DNA from: Salinivirgaceae bacterium
Lineage (GTDB): Bacteria > Bacteroidota > Bacteroidia > Bacteroidales > SZUA-534
NCBI GenBank assembly: GCA_017645945.1
Contig: JAGCNL010000051.1
Coordinates: 62,001-126,000 of the forward strand
Reading direction: 5' to 3'
DNA: 64,000 nt
Made by a program: the position numbers and the translations under genes. Below, piece by piece: positions 44,075 through 53,123 of the stretch; position 1 is the stretch's first letter; each line of letters begins with the position of its first letter. The notes below the pieces were generated by a model. That model was not told the origin of the DNA. It did no database searches and saw only the letters and a list, made by a program, of their open reading frames with translations.

Positions 44075-45310
44075 TTATTCGAATATGCGTTTGAGTTTGC
44101 AGGCCGCCACTCTATAAATAAATGTTATTCTGTGTGTTTCACCACTTATGTCGCCGTTTCGGATATTGAAATCCACTGGCTGATAAGCGTATCTTACACC
44201 CCAGGCCATTTGTAAGTTTGAAGCGTAAGTCTCGGTTGGAGCAAAAATCTTATTTCCGTATCCAATCTCCACCGACAAAACCGGTCCCCAGTCCGATTTA
44301 ATATAGCAACCTTTCAAATTCTCGTTCCCTTCCGATGAGTCAACTTCTAATCGGAATCCGCCATAACCTATAGCAGGAAGAACTGATATTCCGCGATATA
44401 AGAACCAATAGCCGATGTAGAAATTCGGCGACACGCCATCGAATTTAACACCATAATCATATATTGCGCCATCGGTTCCATGAAATTCATCTCGACTTTT
44501 GTGGCCATACGAAATACTCAACTGAGCACCAGTGACAATGCCTTTATAACTGAGATTCAAATCGATACCAACACCAAAACCTCCCGATATTTTGTCGTGT
44601 GCATCACCTCCAACTAATATCGCGCCCAAATATGCTGCACCGCCATACATTAATCCGCTCTTTTTGTACTCATACCTTAAGAAATTCCTCACAAACGGTT
44701 CGAACTGACTGCCTGGATATTGCAGCAAAAACTCGTTACTCCGCACGTTCAATGTGTCAGGATTAAAAAAGTCTGATTCATTGAAAAGCGTTCCGTCGAA
44801 CACTCTATAAGTGGGCAAATGTTTGAGATTTTTGACATAAAGAAGCAGAAAGTCACGTTCGCAACTTGTAAGCGAGGTATCGCTACTGATATCATTATCG
44901 AAAAAGAGGCTGTCGCTGCAAATAAAATCGCGCAGAAGAAACAGTAAATCAGTGTTCAACATGTTTTTGTGCGCGTTGAACCGAGCTGCTGATATTGAAT
45001 CGAAAAGAGCCATTTCTGACGTTGCCAGTTTGTACTTGCGCAGCCAAATAGCCAAATTCCAAAATTCATCGGGGGTGAACGTCTGGTAATTATCGTCGTC
45101 GAAGGTTGTTTTCGCATAAAACATCAGTTCGGTAGCCAAGTCCCTGTCACCACACTCTATGGCATTAACTATGCGACTGCGGCACTTCTGGATTAGTTCG
45201 GAGCGAGTGCTCTCGGCCAGAATACGCTTGCGGATATCAGCAGTATCAATCTGAGCCACAACGCTTTGACTCACGACGATAAACAGAAGTGCGATTATTG
45301 TTTTCCTCAT
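44075..45310 (-). CDS. Hypothetical envelope protein, paralogue A
   Basis: 411 residues with a signal peptide (ALLFIVVSQSVVAQ). The N-terminal half is helical, with SELIQKCRSRIVNAIECGDR, FDSISAARFNAHKNML and a FLLQYPGSQFEPFVRNFLRY segment. The C-terminal half is beta-rich and Gly/Tyr-rich (GFGVGIDLNLSYKGI, then NFYIGYWFLYRGISVLPAIG), as in a small outer-membrane barrel. The upstream neighbour has the same layout, so this is a tandem paralogue pair. No family name is recognised. Confidence 0.75.
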   Translation of the reverse strand: MRKTIIALLFIVVSQSVVAQIDTADIRKRILAESTRSELIQKCRSRIVNAIECGDRDLATELMFYAKTTFDDDNYQTFTPDEFWNLAIWLRKYKLATSEMALFDSISAARFNAHKNMLNTDLLFLLRDFICSDSLFFDNDISSDTSLTSCERDFLLLYVKNLKHLPTYRVFDGTLFNESDFFNPDTLNVRSNEFLLQYPGSQFEPFVRNFLRYEYKKSGLMYGGAAYLGAILVGGDAHDKISGGFGVGIDLNLSYKGIVTGAQLSISYGHKSRDEFHGTDGAIYDYGVKFDGVSPNFYIGYWFLYRGISVLPAIGYGGFRLEVDSSEGNENLKGCYIKSDWGPVLSVEIGYGNKIFAPTETYASNLQMAWGVRYAYQPVDFNIRNGDISGETHRITFIYRVAACKLKRIFE

Positions 45311-45319
45311 ACTGGTTGG

Positions 45320-46501
45320 CTATAATTCTCGTTTCGGAAAACCCGCACCAATTTTGAATACGGCTGTGATTGTGTTCAACACTCCCAACGTTTTCTCCCC
45401 GTTGATTTTTATTAAAATGGGTTGCATCGAATACCGCAGTACCGGGCCAATATAGCCGATATCGTATCCTCCGCTGAATATTCTTTCGTATCGGATTTCG
45501 GCTCCAATGGTTGGCAATGGAATCGAGCTCAATTCCTTTCCTTCAAGAGGATGCTTCTCGTTCTTGTTCTCCTTCTTATAGACAGGGTCGACAAACACAA
45601 GACCAACACCCGCACGCGGTATCAGCACCCAGTTGTGTGTCAAAGGCATATAGCGACCGACATTCAATTGTAAATTGCCAATAGTACCCTTCCCCTTTTC
45701 CCATGTAACATCTCCAAAATCGATGTCTTTTTTCGATTTGGTGTTCAATACGTTCAACTGTATTTGAAATTCATATTTCTTGATTCCGAAAGATATGTCC
45801 ATAGTGCCACCGAAACCGCCTGATTCAAACCAATCTGAGATTCCGCCAGCCAAAACGCCCGAGCCAGTTCCCATACCCAAATCCAACTGAAACTTCTCAA
45901 AATCTTTTACATAGACGTATCTGACATAGCGTCGCAAGAAGTATTCATACGGACTATCGGGGTACTGACTCAGGAAGACATCGCATTTTTTATTTATTTG
46001 TTTTTGGTCAACGGGCCGCGTACTCACTTGCGACAGATACAAGCGGAGATAATCTTTGTCCATCTGACTCAGTTCGGAACTGCTTTCGATGATGGCTTCC
46101 AACTCAGTGTTTTGGGCCACATTGTTGTATATGATTGAATACATATTGTCGTTGAACATGCTTTTGCCCGCCAGGTTACTGTCGGCAACTGAATCAAACG
46201 CCACCGTTTCCTCGGTAAATTCCTTGAAATTATACAAATAGACGCACAACATCCACTTCTCACGAGGCATCAGTGGCACATATTTGTCATCTTCGAGAGT
46301 CTGCGCGTACTCATACAATTCGGCAACTTTCTGCCTGTCGCTATTGATGACCGCATCGGCAATATGCCGCCGGCACTTGATTATGAGCTCCGCTTTGGTA
46401 TCGTCAAGCAAGCCCAAACGCTTCATCGTGGCTGAGTCTGTCTGCCCGCTGACGTTTCCTACGAATAATGCAGATAATAAAATGATTATCAGTCTTTTCA
46501 T
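45320..46501 (-). CDS. Hypothetical envelope protein, paralogue B
   Basis: 393 residues with a signal peptide (IILLSALFVGNVSGQ). The same order of segments as paralogue A is seen: AELIIKCRRHIADAVINSDR, then VAFDSVADSNLAGKSMFND and FLSQYPDSPYEYFLRRYVRY, then a beta-rich Gly-rich C-terminal half with GFGGTMDISFGIKKY and WVLIPRAGVGLVF. Sequence identity with A is modest, so the duplication is old. The gap to A is nine bases, so they share an operon. The function is unknown. Confidence 0.75.
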   Translation of the reverse strand: MKRLIIILLSALFVGNVSGQTDSATMKRLGLLDDTKAELIIKCRRHIADAVINSDRQKVAELYEYAQTLEDDKYVPLMPREKWMLCVYLYNFKEFTEETVAFDSVADSNLAGKSMFNDNMYSIIYNNVAQNTELEAIIESSSELSQMDKDYLRLYLSQVSTRPVDQKQINKKCDVFLSQYPDSPYEYFLRRYVRYVYVKDFEKFQLDLGMGTGSGVLAGGISDWFESGGFGGTMDISFGIKKYEFQIQLNVLNTKSKKDIDFGDVTWEKGKGTIGNLQLNVGRYMPLTHNWVLIPRAGVGLVFVDPVYKKENKNEKHPLEGKELSSIPLPTIGAEIRYERIFSGGYDIGYIGPVLRYSMQPILIKINGEKTLGVLNTITAVFKIGAGFPKREL

Positions 46502-46627
46502 AATAGTATTATTAGTTGTAATGACTTTATTTCAATTCCCCCATTGCACAACCGAACTGCCAACTGCAAAAACAAGAAAATAATCGGTTAGTGCGGTAAA
46601 AGTAAAACAAAATCGATACCAATTCGA

Positions 46628-46635
46628 TACCTTTG
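46628..46635 (+). promoter_or_regulatory. -7 promoter box of the TIGR02757 gene
   Basis: TACCTTTG is a full match to the consensus, with the ATG 14 bases further on, so the leader is very short. Confidence 0.6.
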
Positions 46636-46649
46636 CCAAAACATCTGAA

Positions 46650-47426
46650 ATGACCGATACCGAACTCAAACAATTTCTTGACAGCCAGGCCGCGCGGTTC
46701 GACTGCCCAGATTTCATAGCCGAAGACCCGATTTCGGTTCCGCACCGATTCAGTCAGCCTGACGATATTGCCATTGCCGGATTCCTGGCCGCAACCATTG
46801 CCTGGGGACAGCGCAAGAGCATCGTGAAGTCGGCTCACAGGCTCATCAATTGGATGGACGGCTCGCCGCACGATTTCATTGTCAATTGCACCGAAGCTGA
46901 CTTGAAGCCGTTTGAACAGTTTGTCTACCGCACTTTCAACGGCACCGACTGCGTGACTTTTCTGCGCTCGCTGCACAACATTTATGTCAATCATGGTGGG
47001 TTGGAAAATGTTGTTACCGAAGGATTTAAAGCATCGGGCTCGATTCGTGGAGCGTTGTCGCATTTTTACCAAGTTTTCTTCGAAATAGACCATCAGCACC
47101 GCACTGAAAAACATTTGGCCAACCCCGACAAAGGCTCGGCATCGAAGCGGATGAATATGTTTCTGCGATGGATGGTGCGGCAGAGCGGCACGGGTGTCGA
47201 TTTTGGCATTTGGCGCGGTATTCCGCAGTCGGCACTTTGTATTCCGCTCGATGTGCACGTGGGCAATGTCTCACGACAGCTAGGACTGCTCTCACGCAAG
47301 CAAAACGACTGGCAAGCTGTGGAGGAACTTACCGCCCGCCTGCGCCAATTCTGTCCTGACGACCCTGTGAAATACGATTTCGCATTGTTCAGTTTGGGGG
47401 TAAATAATTTAGAAATTAGGAGTTAG
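46650..47426 (+). CDS. TIGR02757 family protein (DUF2400)
   Basis: 258 residues, typical for the family. Conserved segments are DIAIAGFLAATIAWGQRKSI, NRMLRWMVR-like FLRWMVRQSGTGVDFGIWRG and IPLDVHVGNVSRQLGLLSRK, then DPVKYDFALFSLGV. The family is widespread in Bacteroidota and some other bacteria and is all-helical with distant similarity to the HhH-GPD DNA glycosylase fold; its activity has not been settled. It shares strand with trmN6, 91 bases downstream. Confidence 0.88.
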   Translation: MTDTELKQFLDSQAARFDCPDFIAEDPISVPHRFSQPDDIAIAGFLAATIAWGQRKSIVKSAHRLINWMDGSPHDFIVNCTEADLKPFEQFVYRTFNGTDCVTFLRSLHNIYVNHGGLENVVTEGFKASGSIRGALSHFYQVFFEIDHQHRTEKHLANPDKGSASKRMNMFLRWMVRQSGTGVDFGIWRGIPQSALCIPLDVHVGNVSRQLGLLSRKQNDWQAVEELTARLRQFCPDDPVKYDFALFSLGVNNLEIRS

Positions 47427-47431
47427 GAATT
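47416..47431 (+). repeat. Dispersed intergenic repeat, TTAGGAGTTAGGAATT, copy 1
   Basis: This 16-mer overlaps the end of the TIGR02757 gene and recurs exactly at 62435-62450 right after murD; a partial match in reverse is at 39750-39759. Confidence 0.55.
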
Positions 47432-47495
47432 AACAATAGAGGGACTTCAGACAACAGATAGTGATTTCTTATGTCTTTTCAACTTATAACTTTTG

Positions 47496-47512
47496 AACTT
47501 AAAACTTACAAC
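47496..47512 (-). repeat. Dispersed intergenic repeat, copy B (reverse)
   Basis: The exact reverse complement of the 17-mer at 9944-9960, lying directly before the trmN6 start. Confidence 0.5.
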
Positions 47513-47517
47513 CCACT

Positions 47518-48231
47518 ATGAGCAACAACTACTTCTGTTTCAAGCAATTCGCCGTTGTGCAGGACAATACTGCAATGAAAGTTGGCACCGATGGTGTGCT
47601 TTTGGGTGCCTGGTGCAGTTGCGCTGGTGCGCGGCGCGTGCTCGATGTGGGCACTGGCACTGGTTTGATAGCCATGATGGCTGCGCAACGCTCGGAGGCG
47701 CAAGTGTCTGCTGTTGAGATTGATAGTTCGGCCTGTGTTGATGCTGTGGGCAACTTTGGCAACTGCCCATGGGATGACCGCATTGAACTTTTCAACCTGT
47801 CAATTCAGGAGTTTGCCGACGATTGCCAGGACCGTTTCGACTTGATTGTCAGCAATCCGCCGTTTTTCAGCAACTCGCTGAAAGCGCCAAGTGCAGGCCG
47901 TGCACTCGCCCGCCACGACGACACTCTGCCCGTGACCGACCTTTTCAACTGCGCCGTACGTCTGCTGACTGACAACGGCCGCCTTTCGGTCATCATTTCC
48001 GCCGACCGCCTCGATGACTACGATTCAGAAGCCGCCCTCCACGGCCTCCGACCTGTACGCCGCGCAATGGTTCGCCCAAATCCAAACACGCCTTTCCATC
48101 GGGCAATGGTAGAATACGGTTATGGCGAGTCGTTCTCCACAGATGAGATTATCAGCATTGAAACTGAAGAACACGGAGTTTATAGTCCCGAATACATTGC
48201 ACTTACGCGTGATTTCTATTTGAAATTCTGA
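47518..48231 (+). CDS. trmN6: tRNA1(Val) (adenine(37)-N6)-methyltransferase TrmN6 (YfiC)
   Basis: 237 residues. A Rossmann-fold methyltransferase with the SAM motif VLDVGTGTGLIAMMAA (about residues 41-56), AVEIDSSA, and the N6-adenine motif NPPFF (about 116-120). The N-terminal KQFAVVQDNTAMKVGTDGVL is diagnostic of the YfiC group, which methylates A37 of tRNA-Val. The region upstream carries intergenic repeats rather than a clear promoter. Confidence 0.93.
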   Translation: MSNNYFCFKQFAVVQDNTAMKVGTDGVLLGAWCSCAGARRVLDVGTGTGLIAMMAAQRSEAQVSAVEIDSSACVDAVGNFGNCPWDDRIELFNLSIQEFADDCQDRFDLIVSNPPFFSNSLKAPSAGRALARHDDTLPVTDLFNCAVRLLTDNGRLSVIISADRLDDYDSEAALHGLRPVRRAMVRPNPNTPFHRAMVEYGYGESFSTDEIISIETEEHGVYSPEYIALTRDFYLKF

Positions 48232-48240
48232 CAAAAATAA

Positions 48241-48260
48241 ACGGGGGCTCACTCCCCCGT
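48241..48260 (+). terminator. Hairpin after trmN6
   Basis: ACGGGGG pairs with CCCCCGT around a CTCACT loop, nine bases after the stop codon. The following bases are T-rich but not a clean T-run. Confidence 0.6.
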
Positions 48261-48277
48261 CTATATTATTTCTGGCC

Positions 48278-48323
48278 TTTGCGGACGCGGCACGTTTTTT
48301 CAGACTTTTGCGGACGCGGCACG
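48278..48323. repeat. Direct 17-bp repeat of REP-like type
   Basis: TTTGCGGACGCGGCACG occurs at 48278-48294 and at 48307-48323. The second copy continues into an imperfect palindrome, GGACG-C-GGC-AC-GCC-A-CGTCC, at 48312-48331. It lies between convergent trmN6 and manC and resembles dispersed REP-like elements. Confidence 0.6.
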
Positions 48324-48409
48324 CCACGTCCCTACAGCCCATTTCTTATGCCTTTTGCCTTATGCCTCTTTAACTTTACACACTACACTCTTCCCTCTCC
48401 CCTCTACAC

Positions 48410-49501
48410 CTATATATACTTGTCTCCCGTTTTGGTCTTGATGTCGTTCACAATCACCTTCACGGTCTGCTCCTCGTCCTTGTCGCAGATGAGAAGTGCG
48501 TCGGGCGTGTCAACAACAATATAATTGGTAAGACCTTGCACAACAACAAGCTTGTCTTTAGGCGCATACACAATCGAGCGGTTGGTGTTGTAGAGCAGCA
48601 CATTGTCGCCGCCCACCACGTTTTGCTCTTTGTTTTTGGGACGGTTCTCGTAGAGCGATGTCCACGTACCAAGGTCCGACCAGCCGAAATGCGATCCCAA
48701 AACAGCCACATTATCAGCCTTTTCCATCACACCGTAGTCAATGGAGATATTCGGGCAGACTGGATAAATCTGGCCAATGGCATCCTCCTCATCATCAGTG
48801 TTAAACAGTTCCGACTTGCTGTTGAACAGATTGTAAACCTCTGCCAAATGTTTCTTGAAAGCCGCTTGAATCGACTTCAATGACCAGAGGAAAATGCCTG
48901 AATTCCAATAGAATTCGCCACTCTGCACAAAGAATTTGGCAAACTCAAGATTCGGCTTCTCGGTGAAAGCCTTCACTCGTTTCAGGTCAGGAATGTTATT
49001 GAAATTGATTGCCTCGTCGAATTGAATGTAGCCGTAGCCAGTGTCGGGACGAGTTGGCTGGATGCCGAGAGTCAGCAGATTATCGTTGTTGGCCACAAAA
49101 TCGAAGCCGTTCGAGATGGTCTCGATGAACATCTGGTCGTTCAGAATCAGGTGGTCCGACGGTGCAACAACAATGCAGGCGTCGGGGTTCATCTGCTGAA
49201 TGCGGAAGTTGGCGTAAGCAATGCAGGGCGCTGTGTTGCGACGAGCAGGCTCAAGCAGAATCTGCGATGCTCCAATCTGCGGCAGTTGTTTGAGTGTCAA
49301 ATCTTTATATTCGGCACTCGTGACAATGAAAACGTTCTGCTGCGGCACAATCTTCGTGAAACGCTCGAAAGTGAGCTGCAGCAAAGATTTACCGACGCCC
49401 AGAATATCAATGAATTGCTTCGGGTACGATGAGCGGCTGACCGGCCAGAAGCGGGTTCCCGCACCGCCAGCCATTATCACGCAGTATAAGTTTTGGTTCA
49501 T
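48410..49501 (-). CDS. manC: Mannose-1-phosphate guanylyltransferase
   Basis: 363 residues; the single-domain form without the phosphomannose-isomerase part. It makes GDP-mannose from mannose-1-phosphate and GTP. The nucleotidyltransferase motif GGAGTRFWPVSRSSYPKQF is followed by VVAPSDHLIL, FTEKPNLEFA and WNSGIFLWS, and a C-terminal left-handed helix part contains NVVGGDNVLLYNTNRSIVYA. The product supports surface glycans or fucose synthesis. No sugar genes are beside it. Confidence 0.93.
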   Translation of the reverse strand: MNQNLYCVIMAGGAGTRFWPVSRSSYPKQFIDILGVGKSLLQLTFERFTKIVPQQNVFIVTSAEYKDLTLKQLPQIGASQILLEPARRNTAPCIAYANFRIQQMNPDACIVVAPSDHLILNDQMFIETISNGFDFVANNDNLLTLGIQPTRPDTGYGYIQFDEAINFNNIPDLKRVKAFTEKPNLEFAKFFVQSGEFYWNSGIFLWSLKSIQAAFKKHLAEVYNLFNSKSELFNTDDEEDAIGQIYPVCPNISIDYGVMEKADNVAVLGSHFGWSDLGTWTSLYENRPKNKEQNVVGGDNVLLYNTNRSIVYAPKDKLVVVQGLTNYIVVDTPDALLICDKDEEQTVKVIVNDIKTKTGDKYI

Positions 49502-49599
49502 AATTATTTGTTTTTTAGCGATATATAGTAATATAAGTTGTGTTCACAAATCTCTCAAATCCAAATTCGAATATAAACATTAAACGCAAACGAAAAAAC

Positions 49600-49699
49600 T
49601 TTTAGTGTGAGTTTGAAGTTTATTTCCGCCTTCCACTAAAAAAAACTTTCGCTTAACTAAAAAAAATAGTTGCACATAATAAATTTTTAGTTACTTTAG
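49600..49699 (+). promoter_or_regulatory. Promoter/operator region of the blaI-type operon
   Basis: Several ACTAA/TTAGT half-sites occur in this region: TTTTAGTG (49600-49607) with CACTAAAA (49634-49641), a perfect AACTA-N7-TAGTT (49655-49671), and TTAGTT (49687-49692) directly before a -7-like box TACTTTAG (49692-49699). Repressors of the BlaI/MecI family bind such symmetric AT-rich sites, so autoregulation is likely. Confidence 0.55.
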
Positions 49700-49724
49700 C
49701 GGTATCGAAATTAAATCGTCTGTT

Positions 49725-50081
49725 ATGGAGAAGATTACGAAAAAGGAAGAAGAAGTGATGAACCTGTTTTGGGAGCACGGGCCGATGTTTGTGCGCGACC
49801 TGGTGGAGTGCTACCCCGACCCGAAACCACACTTCAACACCATATCTACAATGGTGCGCGCGCTCGAGAGCAAGGGTTATGTCGACCATAAGTCGTTCGG
49901 ACCTACGTATCAGTATTTTGCGGCCGTCAGCCGCGACGAGTTCGGCAAACTGACCCTGCGCGGAATCATCGGTAAATATTTTCAAAATTCATATCGTAGC
50001 GCCGTTTCAGCTTTGGTGAGCGAGGAGGACATATCGGTTGACGAGCTGAAGGAGCTAATTAGTCAAATCGAAAAACAGTAA
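49725..50081 (+). CDS. BlaI/MecI/CopY family transcriptional repressor
   Basis: 118 residues. A winged helix (about 1-75) begins MEKITKKEEEVMNLFW and has KPHFNTISTMVRALESKGYV, the recognition helix region of the family; a dimerisation helix bundle follows. The partner peptidase usually cleaves this repressor after sensing a signal. The gene lies four bases before an M56 peptidase, the standard BlaI-BlaR order. The inducer is unknown; nothing here points to a beta-lactamase. Confidence 0.93.
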   Translation: MEKITKKEEEVMNLFWEHGPMFVRDLVECYPDPKPHFNTISTMVRALESKGYVDHKSFGPTYQYFAAVSRDEFGKLTLRGIIGKYFQNSYRSAVSALVSEEDISVDELKELISQIEKQ

Positions 50082-50085
50082 CGCC

Positions 50086-51576
50086 ATGGATGCCATTGTT
50101 TACAGCCTGAAAGTGTCGGTATTTCTGATTGCTTTCTACTTGATGTTCAAGTCGCTGATGAGCCGCGAGACTCTTCACCGCGCCAACCGTTACCTGATTC
50201 TCAGCACCATTGCAATGTCGTTTGTGCTGCCGCTCTGCCATCTGACCGTGAGCGCTGAAAGCCCGGTGGTGGCTAATTGGGGCGTTACACAATCAGTTGT
50301 GATGCTTGAGGAGGTGATTGTGGGCGGAGGAAGTGCAAGCCCAAGTGCTACTCTTTCAATTGATTGGCGGGCTGTGGCCGTGGTAGTTTTCTATGCAGGC
50401 ATCATTGCATGCCTTCTGCGTATGCTTATATCGATATTCGGTGTGCTAAAATTTGTACGCCGCGGCGAGCGCCAGACATTATCCAACGGCTCAGTGCTGG
50501 TGATTGTCGATGGCGAGCAGGCACCGTTCAGCTGGATTAAATATATCATTATCAGCAGAAAAGACTACGAGGAGAACTATCAGGAGGTGGTAACTCATGA
50601 ACTGGCTCACATCCACTGCCGCCACTCAATCGACGTGCTGGTGTGCGATGTGCTCTGCTGCCTTCAGTGGTTCAATCCGGCAATGTGGCTGCTGCGCCAG
50701 GAGCTGTGCGCCGTCCATGAATATGAGGCTGATGAGGCCGTTATTGACTCTGGCATTAATGCAAAACAATATCAAATTCTATTAATTAAGAAAGCTGCTG
50801 GCGGGAAGTGGTATTCAATCGCCAACAGCTTCAATCACAGTAAACTTAAATATCGGATAACTATGATGTCACGTAAAAAATCATCAGGTTGGACAATGGT
50901 CAAGGCACTGTATGTCCTACCGATTGCGGCCTTTGCGGCTATCGCTTTCGCGAATTGCTCAAAAACCGAAGGCGAAATTACAAAAATTAATTACTCGGAG
51001 GATATAATGCCTGCCGAGCAGTACGAACAAATTCTCAAGATGGTTGAAGGAAATATTCCGGATGAGGGTATTTATGTCTTCAGTAAGGAAATGAACGGAG
51101 GAAAAGATGCAATTATCACGCACGTAGACCCCGACGGAACTATTACACCTGTATCCAAAGAAGAATTTGAAGCTATTGCGAATGATAAAAACCACAAAGA
51201 TGTTGTTGCGGCCATCATGCAACAGAAGGAGCCTGAGCCTTCAGAACCATCTGAAGACGAGGTTTATATGATTGTTGAAGAAATGCCCGAATTCCCTGGC
51301 GGAGAGCTGGAGTTGCGTAGATACATTGCAGAACACGTTATATATCCTCAGGATGCAAAGGCTAAAAATCAGCAGGGCAAGGCTTTTGTTCAATTTGTCA
51401 TTGACAAAAATGGCGATGTGAAAGATGCTAAAATTGCCAGAAGCACTGGTTGTGAAAGTATTGACAACGAGGCTGTTCGCGTGGTGAAATCGCTTCCTCA
51501 ATTTAAACCCGGAAGGCAGCGCGGACAGAATGTCAATGTTTCGTTCACCATTCCAATCAACTTCCAACTTAACTGA
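50086..51576 (+). CDS. M56 (BlaR1-like) peptidase fused to a TonB C-terminal domain, copy 1
   Basis: 496 residues. Membrane helices lie at about 5-20, 37-55 and 95-120. The zinc peptidase motif is THELAH with His171, Glu172 and His175, and a further zinc ligand Glu in HEYEADEAV. Another helix (about 270-290) ends FANCSKTEG. After a variable periplasmic linker comes a TonB-type C-terminal domain (about 405-496) with EMPEFPGGELELRRYI and VQFVIDKNGDVKDAKI. It probably senses an envelope signal and inactivates the adjacent repressor. The fused domain may contact outer-membrane proteins. Confidence 0.9.
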   Translation: MDAIVYSLKVSVFLIAFYLMFKSLMSRETLHRANRYLILSTIAMSFVLPLCHLTVSAESPVVANWGVTQSVVMLEEVIVGGGSASPSATLSIDWRAVAVVVFYAGIIACLLRMLISIFGVLKFVRRGERQTLSNGSVLVIVDGEQAPFSWIKYIIISRKDYEENYQEVVTHELAHIHCRHSIDVLVCDVLCCLQWFNPAMWLLRQELCAVHEYEADEAVIDSGINAKQYQILLIKKAAGGKWYSIANSFNHSKLKYRITMMSRKKSSGWTMVKALYVLPIAAFAAIAFANCSKTEGEITKINYSEDIMPAEQYEQILKMVEGNIPDEGIYVFSKEMNGGKDAIITHVDPDGTITPVSKEEFEAIANDKNHKDVVAAIMQQKEPEPSEPSEDEVYMIVEEMPEFPGGELELRRYIAEHVIYPQDAKAKNQQGKAFVQFVIDKNGDVKDAKIARSTGCESIDNEAVRVVKSLPQFKPGRQRGQNVNVSFTIPINFQLN

Positions 51577-51671
51577 AAACCAATTGTTTTGCATGATGCT
51601 CTAAGTCCATTAACAACGGGGCATTAAAATAGAGTCAAGAAAAAATAATCACAACCTCAAAAAACAGAACT

Positions 51672-53096
51672 ATGGAAGCCATTGTTTACAGTTTGAAAGT
51701 TTCAGTATTTCTGATTGCTTTCTACCTGATGTTCAAGTCGCTGATGAGCCGCGAGACTCTTCATCGGGCCAACCGCTATCTCATTCTCGGCACCATCGCG
51801 CTGTCGTTTGTGCTGCCTTTCTGCCGATTGACGGTGAATGCCGCAAGTCCAGCGGCTGCGAATTTCAACGTGGCACAGTCGGTAGTCTATCTTGAGGAGG
51901 TGATTGTGGGCGGAGGAAACACAAGTGCGAACGCAACCCTCTCAATCGACTGGCGGACTGTGGCCGTGGTGGTTTTCTATGCAGGCATAGTTGTATGCTT
52001 TCTGCGTATGCTTATATCGATATTAGGCGTTCTGAAGATTGTGCGCCACGGCGAACGCCAGACATTATCCAACGGCTCAGTGCTGGTGATTGTCGATGGC
52101 GAGCAGGCACCGTTCAGCTGGATTAAATATATCATTATCAGCAGAAAAGACTACGAGGAGAACTATCATGAGGTGGTAACTCATGAGTTGGCTCACATCC
52201 ACTGCCACCACTCAATCGATGTGCTGGTGTGCGATGTGCTCTGCTGCCTTCAATGGTTCAATCCGGCAATGTGGCTATTGCGCCAGGAGTTGTGCGCCAT
52301 ACACGAGTACGAGGCCGACAAAGCCGTTCTTGATTCAGGCATTAATGCAAAACAATATCAAATTCTATTAATTAAGAAAGCTGCCGGCGGGAAGTGGTAT
52401 TCAATCGCCAACAGCTTTAATCACAGTAAACTTAAATATCGAATAACTATGATGTCACGTAAAAAATCATCAGGTTGGACAATGGTCAAGGCACTATATG
52501 TCCTACCGATTGCGGCCTTTGCGGCCATCGCTTTCGCGAATTGCTCAAAAACCGAAGGCGAAGTTACACAAAATTTCACCTACGACCAAGAATTGTATAA
52601 CCAACTGCCAAAGGACAAAAGTGTCAAATTCATAGGTTACGACCAAGACGGTCAAGAGTGTATCCTTGTAAAAGAAGTCGACGGAACAGTCCGAATGCTC
52701 ATGAATAAAGAAATGGTGCAACACGATGATATTATTCAAGTAATTATTCCAAAGGACAAAAAAGAAATTCCTGAAGATGAAATCTATATGATAGTTGAAG
52801 AAATGCCAGAGTATCCTGGTGGCGAGGAGGAATTGCGCAAATTCATTGCAGAAAACGTTCAATATCCTGAAGATGCACAAGCCAACGGAAAGGAAGGCAA
52901 AGTGTTTGTTCAATTCATTATTGACAAGAATGGCAATGTGAAAGATGTTGAGGTTGTAAGAGGAATTGATTGTGAAAGTATCAACAATGAGGCTATTCGT
53001 GTTGTAAAATCGATGGCGCAATGGAAACCCGGAAAACAAAGCGGACAGAATGTGGCTGTTTCGTATGTCGTTCCAATCAATTTCACACTTAACTGA
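51672..53096 (+). CDS. M56 (BlaR1-like) peptidase fused to a TonB C-terminal domain, copy 2
   Basis: 474 residues with the same layout as copy 1; the active site is THELAH with His171. The DNA for residues about 130-298 is almost identical to copy 1, while the N-terminal periplasmic loop and the linker after FANCSKTEGE differ. The TonB-type C-terminal domain has EMPEYPGGEEELRKFIAENV. Copies 1 and 2 may sense different signals through their different linkers. It lacks its own BlaI gene and belongs to the same operon as copy 1. Confidence 0.9.
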   Translation: MEAIVYSLKVSVFLIAFYLMFKSLMSRETLHRANRYLILGTIALSFVLPFCRLTVNAASPAAANFNVAQSVVYLEEVIVGGGNTSANATLSIDWRTVAVVVFYAGIVVCFLRMLISILGVLKIVRHGERQTLSNGSVLVIVDGEQAPFSWIKYIIISRKDYEENYHEVVTHELAHIHCHHSIDVLVCDVLCCLQWFNPAMWLLRQELCAIHEYEADKAVLDSGINAKQYQILLIKKAAGGKWYSIANSFNHSKLKYRITMMSRKKSSGWTMVKALYVLPIAAFAAIAFANCSKTEGEVTQNFTYDQELYNQLPKDKSVKFIGYDQDGQECILVKEVDGTVRMLMNKEMVQHDDIIQVIIPKDKKEIPEDEIYMIVEEMPEYPGGEEELRKFIAENVQYPEDAQANGKEGKVFVQFIIDKNGNVKDVEVVRGIDCESINNEAIRVVKSMAQWKPGKQSGQNVAVSYVVPINFTLN

Positions 53097-53123
53097 AAAC
53101 CAATTTGTTTTGCAACGATGCAC

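Noticed and set aside
49725..53096. Beta-lactam resistance locus
   Set aside because: BlaI and BlaR1-like genes are present but no beta-lactamase or mecA-type gene; M56-TonB fusions are common in Bacteroidota without resistance.
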